Assembly (NCBI GenBank): GCA_016946835.1
Contig: JACVTC010000002.1
Location: forward strand, 3,721,001-3,785,000
Length of the DNA stretch: 64,000 nt
Direction: 5' to 3'
Origin: Neocallimastix lanati (nom. inval.)
Lineage: Eukaryota; Neocallimastigomycota; Neocallimastigomycetes; Neocallimastigales; Neocallimastigaceae
A program made the position numbers and the translations under genes. This document shows positions 12,406-24,100 of the stretch, piece after piece (position 1 is the first letter of the stretch; each line of letters starts with the position of its first letter). The notes beneath the pieces are model-generated. The model searched no databases, was not told the DNA's origin, and saw nothing but the letters and a program-made list of their open reading frames with translations.

Positions 12406-12544
12406 TAATTTATTAATTAATTAATTAATTAATTAATATAAAAAAATAATTAAAAACAATATGTAAATGATTAAATAATAAAAAATTTTTTATAAATCTA
12501 TATAAAAAAATTTCAATTTTTAATATATTTGACAGTTCTTTCTC

Positions 12545-12576
<32 letters not shown>

Positions 12577-12995
12577 TAATATATAAAATCAAGAATAAAA
12601 AAGTAAAAATTGATTATAATTTCTAATAATTTTTAAGTTTTAATATTAGTTTTCTTATAATACAAAAAAGTTTTTTTGTCTTTGTTTATTCTTTATAATT
12701 AATACGTTGTTAATAATTTAATTATTTTTTTTTATGATGTAATATTCTTTGGTATACAATTTAATGAAAAATATGATAATAAGAAGTACAATTAATATAA
12801 TTAAAAGTATTTAGTATTAGCGGGATATTATAATAGGGGGAAGTTTTGTTGTTAAAAAAAATAAGGGATGAGGAAATTTTTAAATTATTTCATTTTGGAT
12901 AGTTTGATGATAAATTTTATAAAGAAAATTAAAATTTTTAATATTTTAAATTTTCTTTAAAGAAAAGATTTTCTATTAACCTAAATAACAATATC

Positions 12996-13221
<226 letters not shown>

Positions 13222-14175
13222 GAATAATTATCTTTTTGTTCCATATGGAAAACAAATAATTATATGGAAGTAGACAACTATAAAAAAGGTCATATAGTAA
13301 CATAGAGTAAATCAATGATGTATTATTGATTTTGATAATATAGTACTTAAATTTTAATACTTTTTATTTTTATTTTAATAAGTATGATTTAAATAATAAT
13401 TAAATTTATTCAAAATTTTATTTATATTAAATATTTGAAAGAATAAAGTTTAAAATATAATTATTGCTAATAAAAATTTTTTATTATTAATATTTAAATA
13501 AAATTAATAACAAACTTATAAAATTATTAATGTAATAAAACTTCGAATAATCCATATAAAAGACACTTACTAATCAGATTAATCTATAAATTTTAGTATA
13601 AAAGAAATTGAAAAATGTATTAATAAATCATTGTAATTACCTTTTTATTTTTTTAATAAATAAAATATAATAAATGAAATTAGACATGGGAATATTAAGG
13701 TAGTCACTACAAATTAATTACAATAGAAAAAAGTTTTAAGAGAATACGTTAAAAAGAATCATATTTCTAAAATATTTAGAGTAAAAAATAAAATCTAATA
13801 AATGAAACTTATATCAAAAATTAGTTACTTAAAATATTAAATATAATTAAAATATTAATGATAGTTTTTTTTTTAAAAAATAAAAGTATGATGAATATTA
13901 TAATTTTCATTTTTTTTTTTTTTTTTTTTTTAGTTATATAAAAAATTTTATAAATAAAAAAAAAATTATTCTATTTATTAATAACTAAATCTTTATTATT
14001 ATCTAATGAAAAAAAAAAAAAATAAAAATAAAATAAAAAATGAAAATGAAAATAAAAATGAAAATAAAAATAAAAAATACAAAAAAATTCCAGAAAAAAA
14101 CTAACAGATCATTATTATATATTGAAACAGAGTTTATTTCTATTAATTTTAATTTTTTAAAATAATTGAATGCTA

Positions 14176-14189
14176 TTTTCACCAATGAT
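14176..14189. repeat. SINE target site duplication, left copy
   Basis: The 14-mer TTTTCACCAATGAT here recurs exactly at 14622-14635, on the other side of the SINE. This fixes the element borders and shows a target-primed reverse transcription type insertion. Confidence 0.9.
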
Positions 14190-14621
14190 TTTTTTTTTTT
14201 TTTTTTTTTATAGACTGAAGACTTTGGTCTTCCCCATATAGTAATATGGGTGTATGATTAACTGCCATACCGGTACGGCGTCGACGCTCTCAACTCCCCA
14301 TAAGCAAAGAAACTCCATATAGAAGCACCCTACGCGATCCTCGAGGGAAAGCAGAGCCAACTATAGGTGGCGTCCTTGCCATCCCAGAGGAGCTGGACAC
14401 TGTAAATCCTCTCAGACAAGGCTTACGCAATGGGATTCTAATAGTGTTAGAAATATAGAAAACTTAGAAAGTATACCTACCTGAGTATCGTTTAACCCCT
14501 AACCTTTCACGCAAAACCCAAAGGGAAAAATCGTGAAGATATGATACTTGTGGGGGTCGATCCAGAGACCTTTGGTATGATAAGCCAACGACTTAACAAC
14601 CCAGGATAAGAACTGGATGAC
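14190..14621 (-). mobile_element. tRNA-derived SINE with poly(A) tail, full-length copy
   Basis: A GC-richer 432-bp unit in AT-rich surroundings, bounded by perfect 14-bp duplications (14176-14189 and 14622-14635). On the minus strand it starts at 14621 with a tRNA-like head, runs through a unique body and ends in an A tail (the T run 14190-14209 on the plus strand). The head contains GGATCGACCCC (14553-14563), close to the Pol III B box GGTTCGANTCC. Upstream of it is GTTAAGTCGTTGG (14585-14597), which resembles an A box or D arm. Between them TTGG..CCAA could form a degenerate anticodon stem. The 3' end can fold into two hairpins (CCCATAT/ATATGGG and GAAGAC/GTCTTC). A second copy sits at 48223-48608. 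It encodes no protein; mobilisation would need a LINE reverse transcriptase. Seen: borders, repeats, tail. Inferred: tRNA origin. Confidence 0.8.
14553..14597 (-). promoter_or_regulatory. Putative internal Pol III promoter (A-box and B-box-like)
   Basis: On the minus strand GTTAAGTCGTTGG is followed about 21 nt later by GGATCGACCCC. The B-box-like block has two differences from the consensus. The spacing is tRNA-like. No transcription evidence exists; the call rests on sequence similarity only. Confidence 0.5.
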
Positions 14622-14635
14622 TTTTCACCAATGAT
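14622..14635. repeat. SINE target site duplication, right copy
   Basis: Exact second copy of TTTTCACCAATGAT, adjoining the 5' end of the minus-strand SINE. Confidence 0.9.
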
Positions 14636-16518
14636 ATTTTCATAATTATTGTATATATATAATATGACTTGTAATATTTTAATACTACCTTAATTTTGTA
14701 TTAATACAAGAAATTTAATTTCAAGTCAAAATAAATTTAAAATTTAGCATATAATAATGCTAATATAATAATATTTATTTTTATAAAATAGTGACCTTAA
14801 ATTGTCTATAAGTATTAAATATAATTATTATTATATAATCTTATATTGTTCTTTTTTTTTTTTTTTTATTAATTTAATGCTATAATATCATAATTTTATT
14901 TCATTTTTACTTTTATCCTTTTTTTTTTTTTTTTTTTTTTTAATTTTTACTCAAAATATTTTATACAGATGATTCTATTTAACAAATTCTATTAAAACTT
15001 TTTTCTATTGTAATCATTTTTAAAATATATATAAACTTTATATAATAATAAGTAATAAATAAAGTATATTAAAATGAATAATTTATAATTATTACAAAAT
15101 TCTTCCAAATAAGTATATCTTTTTGCAATATATATTATTATATTATATTATAATAAGATATTACTTAAATATGTGTAATTTTTTTACATTATTTATTTAA
15201 TATATTTATATATTAAATAAATAATGAAATACTGAAAAAAAACAAACCTTTGAATTAATGATGTAATTGAAATAAATAATAGCAATAATAATATTAATTT
15301 TAATAATTAAATTATTTAATATTATAACAATTTTGAATTGAGTCGTAAAGTCAAATTATATTATTTGTATTTAATAATTTTCAATGATTAATAATGATTA
15401 ATATTTTATATAAAATTTTTTACATATTTTTATTTTGTGCTATTTTTTACTTATTATATAAATATATAATCCGATAAATATTTTTTTATATTAAATTTTC
15501 CTAATATAATAATTTTTTTTAAAAAAATTAATATTTTTTTTTCATACTGGGATACATTTATTTATTAAATAATAAGAAAATTAATTAATTATTGTCGAAA
15601 TATTTTTTTTTTTTTTTTGGAATTTTTTTTTATAAGAACAAAATATGTTTAGATATATTATTTAATAAAAAAATGTGAAATATTTTTAAAATTTATTATT
15701 ATTTATAGTTTATTATTAATTTTTTATTTTAAACTTTAATAAATATAAAAATATTAATTAATAGGATTACTCAGCAGGTTACACGGCAATTAATTTAAAA
15801 CAATTTATCTTAAATTGTATATAAAAATTACTAATATTTTTGAGCAATAAATACTATTTTACTTACATTTAGCCATTTTTTAAAATCTGAGTTTTATTTT
15901 TCTCCTTAACTAATAAATTAAAAAAGGTATTATATAATAATTAATTTATTAATTTTAAAGAAAATAAATATAAATAAATATATAATAGTTTAAATTATTT
16001 ATTATTATTATTATTGTTTTTTTTTTTAAAAAAAAAATTCATAGATTTTTTTTTAAAAAAACAATAGGATGAATTGTTTTTCATTAATTTTTTTCCATAT
16101 TTATTTTATAATATATTTACTAAAAATAATTAATAAATAATAAAGTTTAAAAATTAAAATTCTAAATGGATCAAATAATAAAATATATATTTAATCATTA
16201 TATTATATATATTATTATTATAATAGATAATTTTTTTTTCATATATAAAAGGAAAAATGTGTCATAAAAATTAAAAAAGTATCTTTTATTTAAATAATAT
16301 AAAGATAAAGAGTAATATAAATAATTATATTTATATAATAATTCATATTACAGTGTTTTAATTACATTTTTATAGATATATATATCTATTTAACTATAAA
16401 ATAAAATCAATATAAATTAACAATAAATACAGCTAGAAAAAAGCTAAAAAAAAATTGTAAATAAAAAACTTAGAAATAAAAAGTAAATATATATTATTAT
16501 ATTAGAAATAAAAAAAAA
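14636..16518. other. AT-rich intergenic region
   Basis: Repeated long T and A runs and no credible gene. A possible weak dyad (CATTATTTATTTAAT with its complement, about 15188-15225) is AT-only and unremarkable. The last 100 bp presumably hold the promoter and 5' UTR of the esterase gene. Confidence 0.7.
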
Positions 16519-18042
16519 ATGAAGGCATCTTTTATTTCAGCAATAATTGCTACTTTTGTTAATTATGCTTTAGTCAAGGCAGGTTCTTGTCCAGCATCCA
16601 TTACTGATCAAGGCTACCCATGCTGTTCAACAGGATGTACTGTTTATTACACTGATAATGATGGTGATTGGGGTGTTGAAAACAACCAATGGTGTGGTTG
16701 TGGTAATGGAAACAATGTAGCAAAAAGTGAATGTCCAGCTTCTATTACTAGTCAAGGTTATGAATGCTGCTCTGAAAATTGTGAAATTGTTTATACTGAT
16801 GATGATGGTAATTGGGGTGTTGAAAATAACCAATGGTGTGGTTGTGGAAATGGCACTGACTCTGGTAATGGTAATAATGATGAAGAAAACTTCGATAATT
16901 ACATTTACAGTGGTACATGGGCTTCTTCTCAATATTCAGCTGAAGGTAATATGCCAAATGTTTCTTTAAGAAATAGTTCAATACGTCAAATTGTCAGAAC
17001 ATCAGTTGAAGGTGAATATTTGAGATTCCACTTTTCTAATTTCCTTGGTAATTCTAATTTAGAATTACGTTCTGTTCATGTTGCCAAGTCTGCTAGTCAA
17101 GGTACTGGTAAAATTATAAAAGATACTGATACTGTTATTACTTTTGATGGAAAAGAAAGTGTTACTATTCCAGCTCAAAAGGAAATTACATCTGATACTA
17201 TTAAATTCTCTGCCCCAGCCCTTACCGAACTTGCTGTTACTATCTATTATGGTAATATTCCAAATACTATGACTAGTCATGTTGCTTCTAGAGCAAACTC
17301 TTTCATTGAATCTGGAAATGCTGTTTCAAAAGAAAGTATTAGTACCAATAATAAAACCCTTCATTGGTACACCCTTTCTGCTATTGATGTTTTTGTTAAC
17401 AAGAATAAGGATTATAAGGCTGTTGTCTGTTTTGGTGATTCTATTACTGATGGTAGAGGTGTTACTAATGATAAGAATAACAGATGGACTGATATTCTCG
17501 CTACCAGATTACAACAGAATCCAGCAACAAAAAATATTGGTGTATTAAATCAAGGTATTGGTGCTACTACTGTAGCTGGAACTTACTATAATCCAACTAG
17601 TCCAGCTGGTCAAGCTAGATTTGAAAAAGATGTCTTGAAACAAACAAATGTTAAATACTTAATTATCTTATACGGTGTTAATGATATTCTCTACAATAAT
17701 AGTAATGCTCAAACTATCATTAATGTTTATAAAGATTTAATTAAAAAGGCTCACAACAATGGAATTAAGGTTTTCGGAGGTACAATTTTACCATTCGGTA
17801 AAAACAGTGGTTTCAACTCAAATAAGGAAAGTCAAAGAACAACTGTTAATAACTGGATTATGAACACACCAGCTTCTCAAGGTGGTTTTGATGGTTACAT
17901 TGACTTTGCTTCAGCTGTTGCTGATAAATCTAACAAACAATGGTTGAATACTAATTGGAACTTTGAAAATGATGGTCTTCATCCAAATGCTGTTGGTTAT
18001 GAAGCTATGGGTAAAGCTATTGATTTAAATCTATTCATGTAA
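16519..18042 (+). CDS. Secreted SGNH/GDSL carbohydrate esterase with two N-terminal fungal dockerins
   Basis: 507-residue single-exon protein. A signal peptide covers about residues 1-22. Two fungal dockerin (CBM10-type) domains follow at about 24-64 and 72-112, each with the pattern CPASIT..GY.CC then [15 protein letters not shown] short Gly/Asn linker (113-124) joins them to a beta-sandwich region (about 125-295) and an SGNH hydrolase domain. Catalytic blocks are visible: FGDSITDG with nucleophile Ser308, block II Gly in GIGATT, block III Asn388 in GVND, and block V Asp485/His488 in DGLHPN. The architecture resembles XynE-like acetylesterases, so removal of acetyl groups from xylan or another plant polysaccharide is likely; the exact substrate is inference. 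The dockerins would tether the enzyme to the extracellular cellulosome. Higher GC than its flanks, and the hydrolase domain is bacterial-like. The ATG at 16519 is preceded by an A-rich context and directly gives the signal peptide. Confidence 0.92.
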   Translation: MKASFISAIIATFVNYALVKAGSCPASITDQGYPCCSTGCTVYYTDNDGDWGVENNQWCGCGNGNNVAKSECPASITSQGYECCSENCEIVYTDDDGNWGVENNQWCGCGNGTDSGNGNNDEENFDNYIYSGTWASSQYSAEGNMPNVSLRNSSIRQIVRTSVEGEYLRFHFSNFLGNSNLELRSVHVAKSASQGTGKIIKDTDTVITFDGKESVTIPAQKEITSDTIKFSAPALTELAVTIYYGNIPNTMTSHVASRANSFIESGNAVSKESISTNNKTLHWYTLSAIDVFVNKNKDYKAVVCFGDSITDGRGVTNDKNNRWTDILATRLQQNPATKNIGVLNQGIGATTVAGTYYNPTSPAGQARFEKDVLKQTNVKYLIILYGVNDILYNNSNAQTIINVYKDLIKKAHNNGIKVFGGTILPFGKNSGFNSNKESQRTTVNNWIMNTPASQGGFDGYIDFASAVADKSNKQWLNTNWNFENDGLHPNAVGYEAMGKAIDLNLFM

Positions 18043-18757
18043 ATTAAATATATAATTAATTCAAAAAAATTATTTCATCATATAAATAATATTAAGAAAT
18101 AAATAATAAAAAAAATTTTTTGAATATAATAACAAAAAAGGAATAAATTAATTTCATAAATAGTAAAATAAAAGTATATTAAATGTAATAAATTAAATTA
18201 GTTTAATAATTACAAAAAAAAAAAAAAAAAAAAAAAAAAAGAAAGAAAGAAAAAAAAAAAGCCCTAAAAATAATAAAGGAAAAAAAAAAAAACATTAAAT
18301 AAAAATAATATAAATAAAAATATTTTAAATAATATTATATAATAATATTAATCATTATTAGTTTTTTTATAAGTAATTATAAATATATAATTTGATATAT
18401 GTTTAAAATTATATTTTAGGTTTAAAACATATTTACAATTTGTATTTAAATATATTTAATATAATATTTTTTTCAGGTTTGTTGGATATTTATATTTTTC
18501 ATTTTTATTTATGGTTTTTTCATTAAGAAAAAATACTATTTAAACTAATAGTTTAAAAAAAATTCATATTAACAATTTTATTCCAGGATTTAAAAAATGA
18601 GGATATTAATATTTATTATAATATATATATTACTTTTTTGGTTGAGATGATGATTAAAGTTACATTTACTGATATGAATAGTGAATCAATTAATACACAA
18701 GAAAAGTGAGTTATTCTTATATAAAATAAGAAGTTTAAAGAAATTCTTTTCGTTAGG

Positions 18758-18788
<31 letters not shown>

Positions 18789-18879
18789 ATTTATTTATTT
18801 ATTTAACTTAGAAGATTGGCTTAGATATGATAAGGTAAAGATTGAACATTTTTAATAAATAATATATAAAGCAATTAAA
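18043..18879. other. Intergenic spacer between the esterase gene and the LINE relic
   Basis: AT-rich with an A run (18214-18240), GAAA repeats and a T run (18760-18784). A short open stretch near 18646-18705 ends in GTGAGT, like a first exon and donor, but I could not extend it into a consistent second exon. No gene is called. Confidence 0.6.
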
Positions 18880-19518
18880 ATGTATGCTATTCCATGTCTA
18901 AAAATTTCAATATTAAATAGTAATGTAAATACTGTTGTTTCAGATATAAATAATGTAAAATCAAGTACAGATTATAGTAGCTATGAAGAGTATAATTATA
19001 ATAATAATAACAATAGGAATAGTGTTGTTAATAATAGTAATAGTATTAATAATGAAAATAGGAATATTAATATTAGTGATAGTGAAAATAATAGTATCGT
19101 TGCTAATAATGTAGTAAATATATCAATTGGTGAAAATCGTATTAATATTAGTAATTTTCTGAATAATAAGTATGTAAATATATATGTGACGTGGTACGGA
19201 TTATATAACTTTCTTCTTTGTGGAAGAGATGCAGACATTATTGATTGAAATTATATAATGGAATGGGATGTTTTGCTTAAGAACCAAATCATTTCTGGTG
19301 ATTATTCTAAAACGCCATTCATGGTGAATTCTTCAGCTCTTTTTACAGAAATTATGCTTAAGGCTAGTACTCGGTAAGGGTTACTAGGGTTACTATTTCG
19401 AAAGTATATGCGCAAACTAACTAGGAGTGTCAACGCTGAAAATGCGATAAGACAAGCTAGCAGGGTCAATGCCTCTGAAGGAGAAGATCATAATTTCTTT
19501 CATATAGTCAAGGAATAA
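18880..19518 (+). pseudogene. Decayed 3' end of an APE-type LINE ORF
   Basis: One reading frame with in-frame stops at 19246-19248 and 19375-19377 matches the C-terminal part of the LINE polyprotein at 21134-25558. An Asn/Ser-rich linker (about 18990-19080) precedes YNFLLCGRDADIID, then YIMEWDVLLKNQ and SGDYSKTPFMV, matching FNFLLGGRSI, REWEDLFKCQ and SGAYSDTPFLV of the neighbour. The terminal SVNAENAIRQASRVNASEGE matches SVNAEETVRQASRASATNE. No reverse transcriptase or endonuclease remains. The final 165 bp lie inside the 1.1-kb segment repeated at 25816. This is an older, related insertion into which the younger LINE landed. Confidence 0.85.
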
Positions 19519-20209
19519 GAATTCCATTAAAAAGAAATCTTAATCTGAAGACGAGGTTCGTTGCATATGATTTTTTTTCTGAATTTATTTTATACACATT
19601 TTATTTTGAATATTACTTTGTATTTCACATTTTTATTTAAAATATTATTATGTTTTAATTGTACAAATTATATTCATTTATTAATCACATGAATTTTTTT
19701 TTTAAAAAAAAAAAAAACACTAAATTAAAAAGGAAATAAAGTTTAAAGTTCCTAATAATTGTGGCTGTAAAAAAAATAATGATAGGATTAAACAAATTTT
19801 ATATATAAAATAAAAAAAGTAATAAATAAATAATAATAATATAATAAAAATAATAAAGAGGTAAAAAATATTTTTTTATAATTATTAAAAAAATATGCAA
19901 ATTTAATGATTTTAATTTCAAATATATAATAAGATCCATATTAATAAAACAAAAATAAAAATAGTTTGTCATTTATACATTTATAATCATTATTATTAAA
20001 TAAAGATTATTCTTAGTTTTAAAATAAATAAATAAAAAAAAAAAAAAAATTATGAATTCTAAGAACTTTCCAATTTTTTTTTTTTTTTTTGAATAAATAA
20101 ACTATTTTATGTAAATAAATATTCAATATTATAAAATTTTCAGATATTTACTTTATTAATATTAACAACAAAATAGGAACTATCGATTATATAATCACGA
20201 ACAGACAAA

Positions 20210-20251
<42 letters not shown>

Positions 20252-20473
20252 TAAAGGTTAAAAAAATTATAAGCCTTTTTTTTTTGTTATGGAAAAAATT
20301 TTTTATAATATATATATTTGAATATATTATTTTAATATTGATTTTTTTGTATTACCTAATAGATAATTTTAGTAATTAAAGTTATTAATATTTTATATCT
20401 TTTTTTTTTGTCATGTTTGAAATAAATTGGGATAATATTGGTAATAATCTTTAATATATTTATAAATTTTATA
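19354..20473. repeat. 1.1-kb direct repeat, copy left of the LINE
   Basis: 1120 bp starting ATGCTTAAGGCTAGTACTCG and ending TTTATAAATTTTAT(A). It recurs with few changes at 25816-26971. It abuts the first base of the LINE on its right. Differences from the other copy include loss of about 18 nt near 19512, an ATTTGTTT insertion difference near 19670, and scattered substitutions. It behaves as an exceptionally long target site duplication of the LINE. Confidence 0.9.
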
Positions 20474-21133
20474 CCCCGAGCAGGGGTGTACTCGATTTAT
20501 GTATTTAAATCGCCTGCAAGGGGAATTAACTTTACTCTTATAAAGTAGATCCACAGTACTGGTGCAAAATAGTAGTAAAGTTATATTTTGTGTTAATTAA
20601 TAACATTATGCGCAATGGTAATGTTATTGGTAAAATTTTTCTGGTGAACACTCACTGCGGAATATAATGGTGCATTTTTGGAACATTGTTAAATAAGTTA
20701 CACCCAAGAATTAGTAATACATTTTCATTGTATTTCTATTTTCATGTAGTATTACTATTCTCATGTAAGAATCTATTGTATTCAATTGTATTTCAACTTT
20801 ATATTTCATGTATCACGTTGTAAGAGATTGATTCACTCTAAATCTTGTAGTAATTTATTTAACTCTTTACTAATTTTGTGCCATTTTATTTCATCAATTC
20901 AATCTTAGTCATTAAATACTTTATGATATTCAATTTAAATAATATACTGAAAAAAGTGCTAAATCAAATTATTTTTCAATCATTCAACAAACTACTAATT
21001 ATCGAAATTATTTACTCCAAAAAGATATAAAATTATTACAATTCTCATTATACTCAAGACTTTATAATAAAAATTGACTTTTTTTTATTTTTTTTTTTTT
21101 TTAGTTATTAATTTTTAGTTTTTTATTACTATT

Positions 21134-24100
21134 ATGGAAATCCAATTTATAAGAAATAAGAATTTCATTCTAAGAGGTTCAAGGTGCCACGGTATACCAA
21201 TGGAGAATACGAAACTACTCTTTATCCGCGGACTTCGATCTTGGCCAGAAATCAAAATGAGAAGACATTTAAAGAAAACTCTGAATGAATTAAATGATAA
21301 GGTTTTATCAGTTAAACGTATTGCTAATTTTAATGATGCATTCTTTAAAATTAAAATAGTAGGTAATGAAGAAGAATTAACATCTATTACTGATTGTATT
21401 GTTAATAGTTTCAAACGTGCTTCAATTAACGTTATTAATTGTAGCAAAAGGAATCATAAATACAGTTTTTCTTCACTCAAAAGGAAACATTTTGCCTTAT
21501 CAGAAAAAGTGAATTCATCTTATAATATCAACTTATTCACTACTTCAAATTCAAATGCAGATTCAAGTCAAAATTCAAATTCAAGTTCAAATACAGATTC
21601 ATGTTCAAGTTCAAGTACAAGCTCAAGTTCAAGTTCAAGTACAAGTTCAAGTACAAGCTCAAGTTCAAGTTCAAGTCCAAGTTCAAGTACAATTTCAAGT
21701 TCAAGTTCAAGTACAAGTTCAAGTACAAGTTCAAGTACAAGTTCAAGTTCAAGTTCAAGTTCAAGTACAAGTTCAAGTTCAATTTCAAATTTATGTTTAA
21801 ATTCAGTTTCAAGCTCAGATTCAAATTCAAATTTCAGTTCAATCAATTATAATAATTCCAATAATATTAATAACACTCATATTAATAATAATACAGTTAA
21901 AGAATTTTCTCTATGTGTCAGTTGGAATACTAATGGATGGAACTTTGATAAAAAAGACAGTGTTGAATTCTTTATTTCAATGTACAAACCACTTTTCTTA
22001 TGCTTTCAGGAAACAGGAAATGGTTCAGGTTCTAGCAGTAAATATCCATGTCGAGTATCATTAAAAAACTACAAACATTTCTTCAAAAAAGCTAATAATG
22101 AAATTCCCGGTAAAAGAGGACTTTATATAGGGTTTCATAATTCTTGTCAAGCCTCTCTTGAAAACAACACTTATGAGTATATTATTTCCTTGTATACTTA
22201 TAATTTTTGGAATTTCACTAAATGTTCTATTGGTAATGTGTACGTACCTCATAGTGGCCATAGCCTTCATGCTAGAGCTGCTAGAATTGAAATATTGTCT
22301 TGGTTAAATAGTCACTCTTCTCATCCTTCAATGTTGGTTGGTGATTTTAATTTACCTACTGAGAAATTAGGTAATTTGCTTTCTAAATTTAGTAATTGGA
22401 AAATTCTTCCCTTATGGGGCTCCCCAATTTCATGGAGTAGAGGTAATAGAGAATCTGATATAGATCATGCGATTGTCAATGATCATATGTTAGATTTACT
22501 TTCATATGGTACTTTTATTGACTTTCCCCCCATTTCGGATCATAAACCTTTATTAATAAAAGGTAAATGTTTTTCATCAGTTAATTCAGATAATTCTTTC
22601 TCTCTGCCTAAAAAGACAGTTAAATGGGATAGATTAAAATGTATAAATGAAAAAGAATCAATTTTTGACAACAACTATTTTAGTGTATTAGAGGAAGTGA
22701 TTCCAGATCCTAATATTAGTATTGATGATATTTCTAAGAAATTTATTTCAACTTCATTCAATATTGCTAAGGAACTTAATATCACGTCAATTTCAGAAGT
22801 TCGAAAATCTTTTTTTCATATGTCGCAGAAAATATTTAATTTGCAAAAACTCAAAATAAAATTATATAAATCCATTAAAAGAAGAGGTTCTTATCATAAT
22901 TTAGATGAATTTGAAGAATTAATTGATAAATATAATAGAATGTGCAAAATTATTCATCATATGTGTAATATTTATAGGAAAACTGAATACCAACATTGGA
23001 TCAATACAGGATGTGAATATATGAAATCTCATAACCCTAAGAAAGCTTGGAAATGGCTTAAAACAACAGCAAAAGTAGATAAATTTAAAAATATGTCAAA
23101 TTCTCCAGTAAAGGACAAAAATGGTAAACTAGCTACTTCTACTAAAGAACAGTTAGAAGTATGGCACAATCACTATAAAAAACTTGCTTCAAGTCATTCT
23201 GATATCAATAGTGCATTAATCGAATGGTCTAATAAATTTTCCAATGGAACAATCAGGTATACGAGACACAATGAATGGGATATAAATCAAGACATCAGTA
23301 TAGAAGAAATTAGAGAAGCAATTTTAGCTACTCCAAATTATAAAGCTTCAGGCCCGGATGGAATTCCTATTGAATTTTATAAAGCTTTAATTCCTCCGGA
23401 TGACGAAAATTCAGTAAATAATTCTTCTTCTGGTTTAAATTGTTTACAGAAGATATACTCAAGAATTTGGAATGGAGAATTTCCTAGCTCTTGGAATGAA
23501 GCAAGTATTATATCTATTCCTAAAAAAGGAGATGATCTATCTGATTGTGACAATTATCGAGGTATCTCTCTGATTAACAATGGTATTAAACTCATTTCGA
23601 AAATAGTCTCCAAAAGAATTTCGGAATATGGACTTAAAAATAATTTTATTAGGCCAGAGCAATTTGGATTTCGTACAAAAGAAGAATGTGTTAGTTTATT
23701 TATTTCAATTCGAGAAATTTGTTAAAGGCGTAAAAATGATAATAAAGAAACTTACCTTGCTTTTCTAGATTTAAAAAAGGCATATGATTCTGTTCCAATA
23801 GGTAATATTTTATATAAATTAGATGCTTTAGGTATTAGAGGTAAATGTTATCAATTTATAAAAAATCTATATATGACTTCCAAAGCCAGTGTTAAAATTG
23901 ATGATCAATATTCGGAATCTTTTAATATTATGAAAGGAGATAGACAAGGTTGTCCACTATCACCAATTCTTTTCAATCTTTTTATTAATGACATTTTTAA
24001 TGATTTTTCAGAACTTGGAATTCCTTTAGGCGAATCTAGATGTTGTGGTGGACTCTTTGCAGATGATATTGTTCTATGCGCACCATCAAGAACTAAGTTA

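Noticed and set aside
16627-17548. Several frames opposite or out of phase with the esterase gene
   Set aside because: Shadows of the esterase coding sequence; they lack domains and disagree with its codon pattern.
18646-18850. Possible small first exon ending in GTGAGT and a second exon near 18804
   Set aside because: All joins I tried give an immediate stop; no family recognised.
21540-21852. Four additional frames overlapping the LINE Ser tract
   Set aside because: The hexamer repeat keeps all frames open; only the LINE frame continues into conserved domains.
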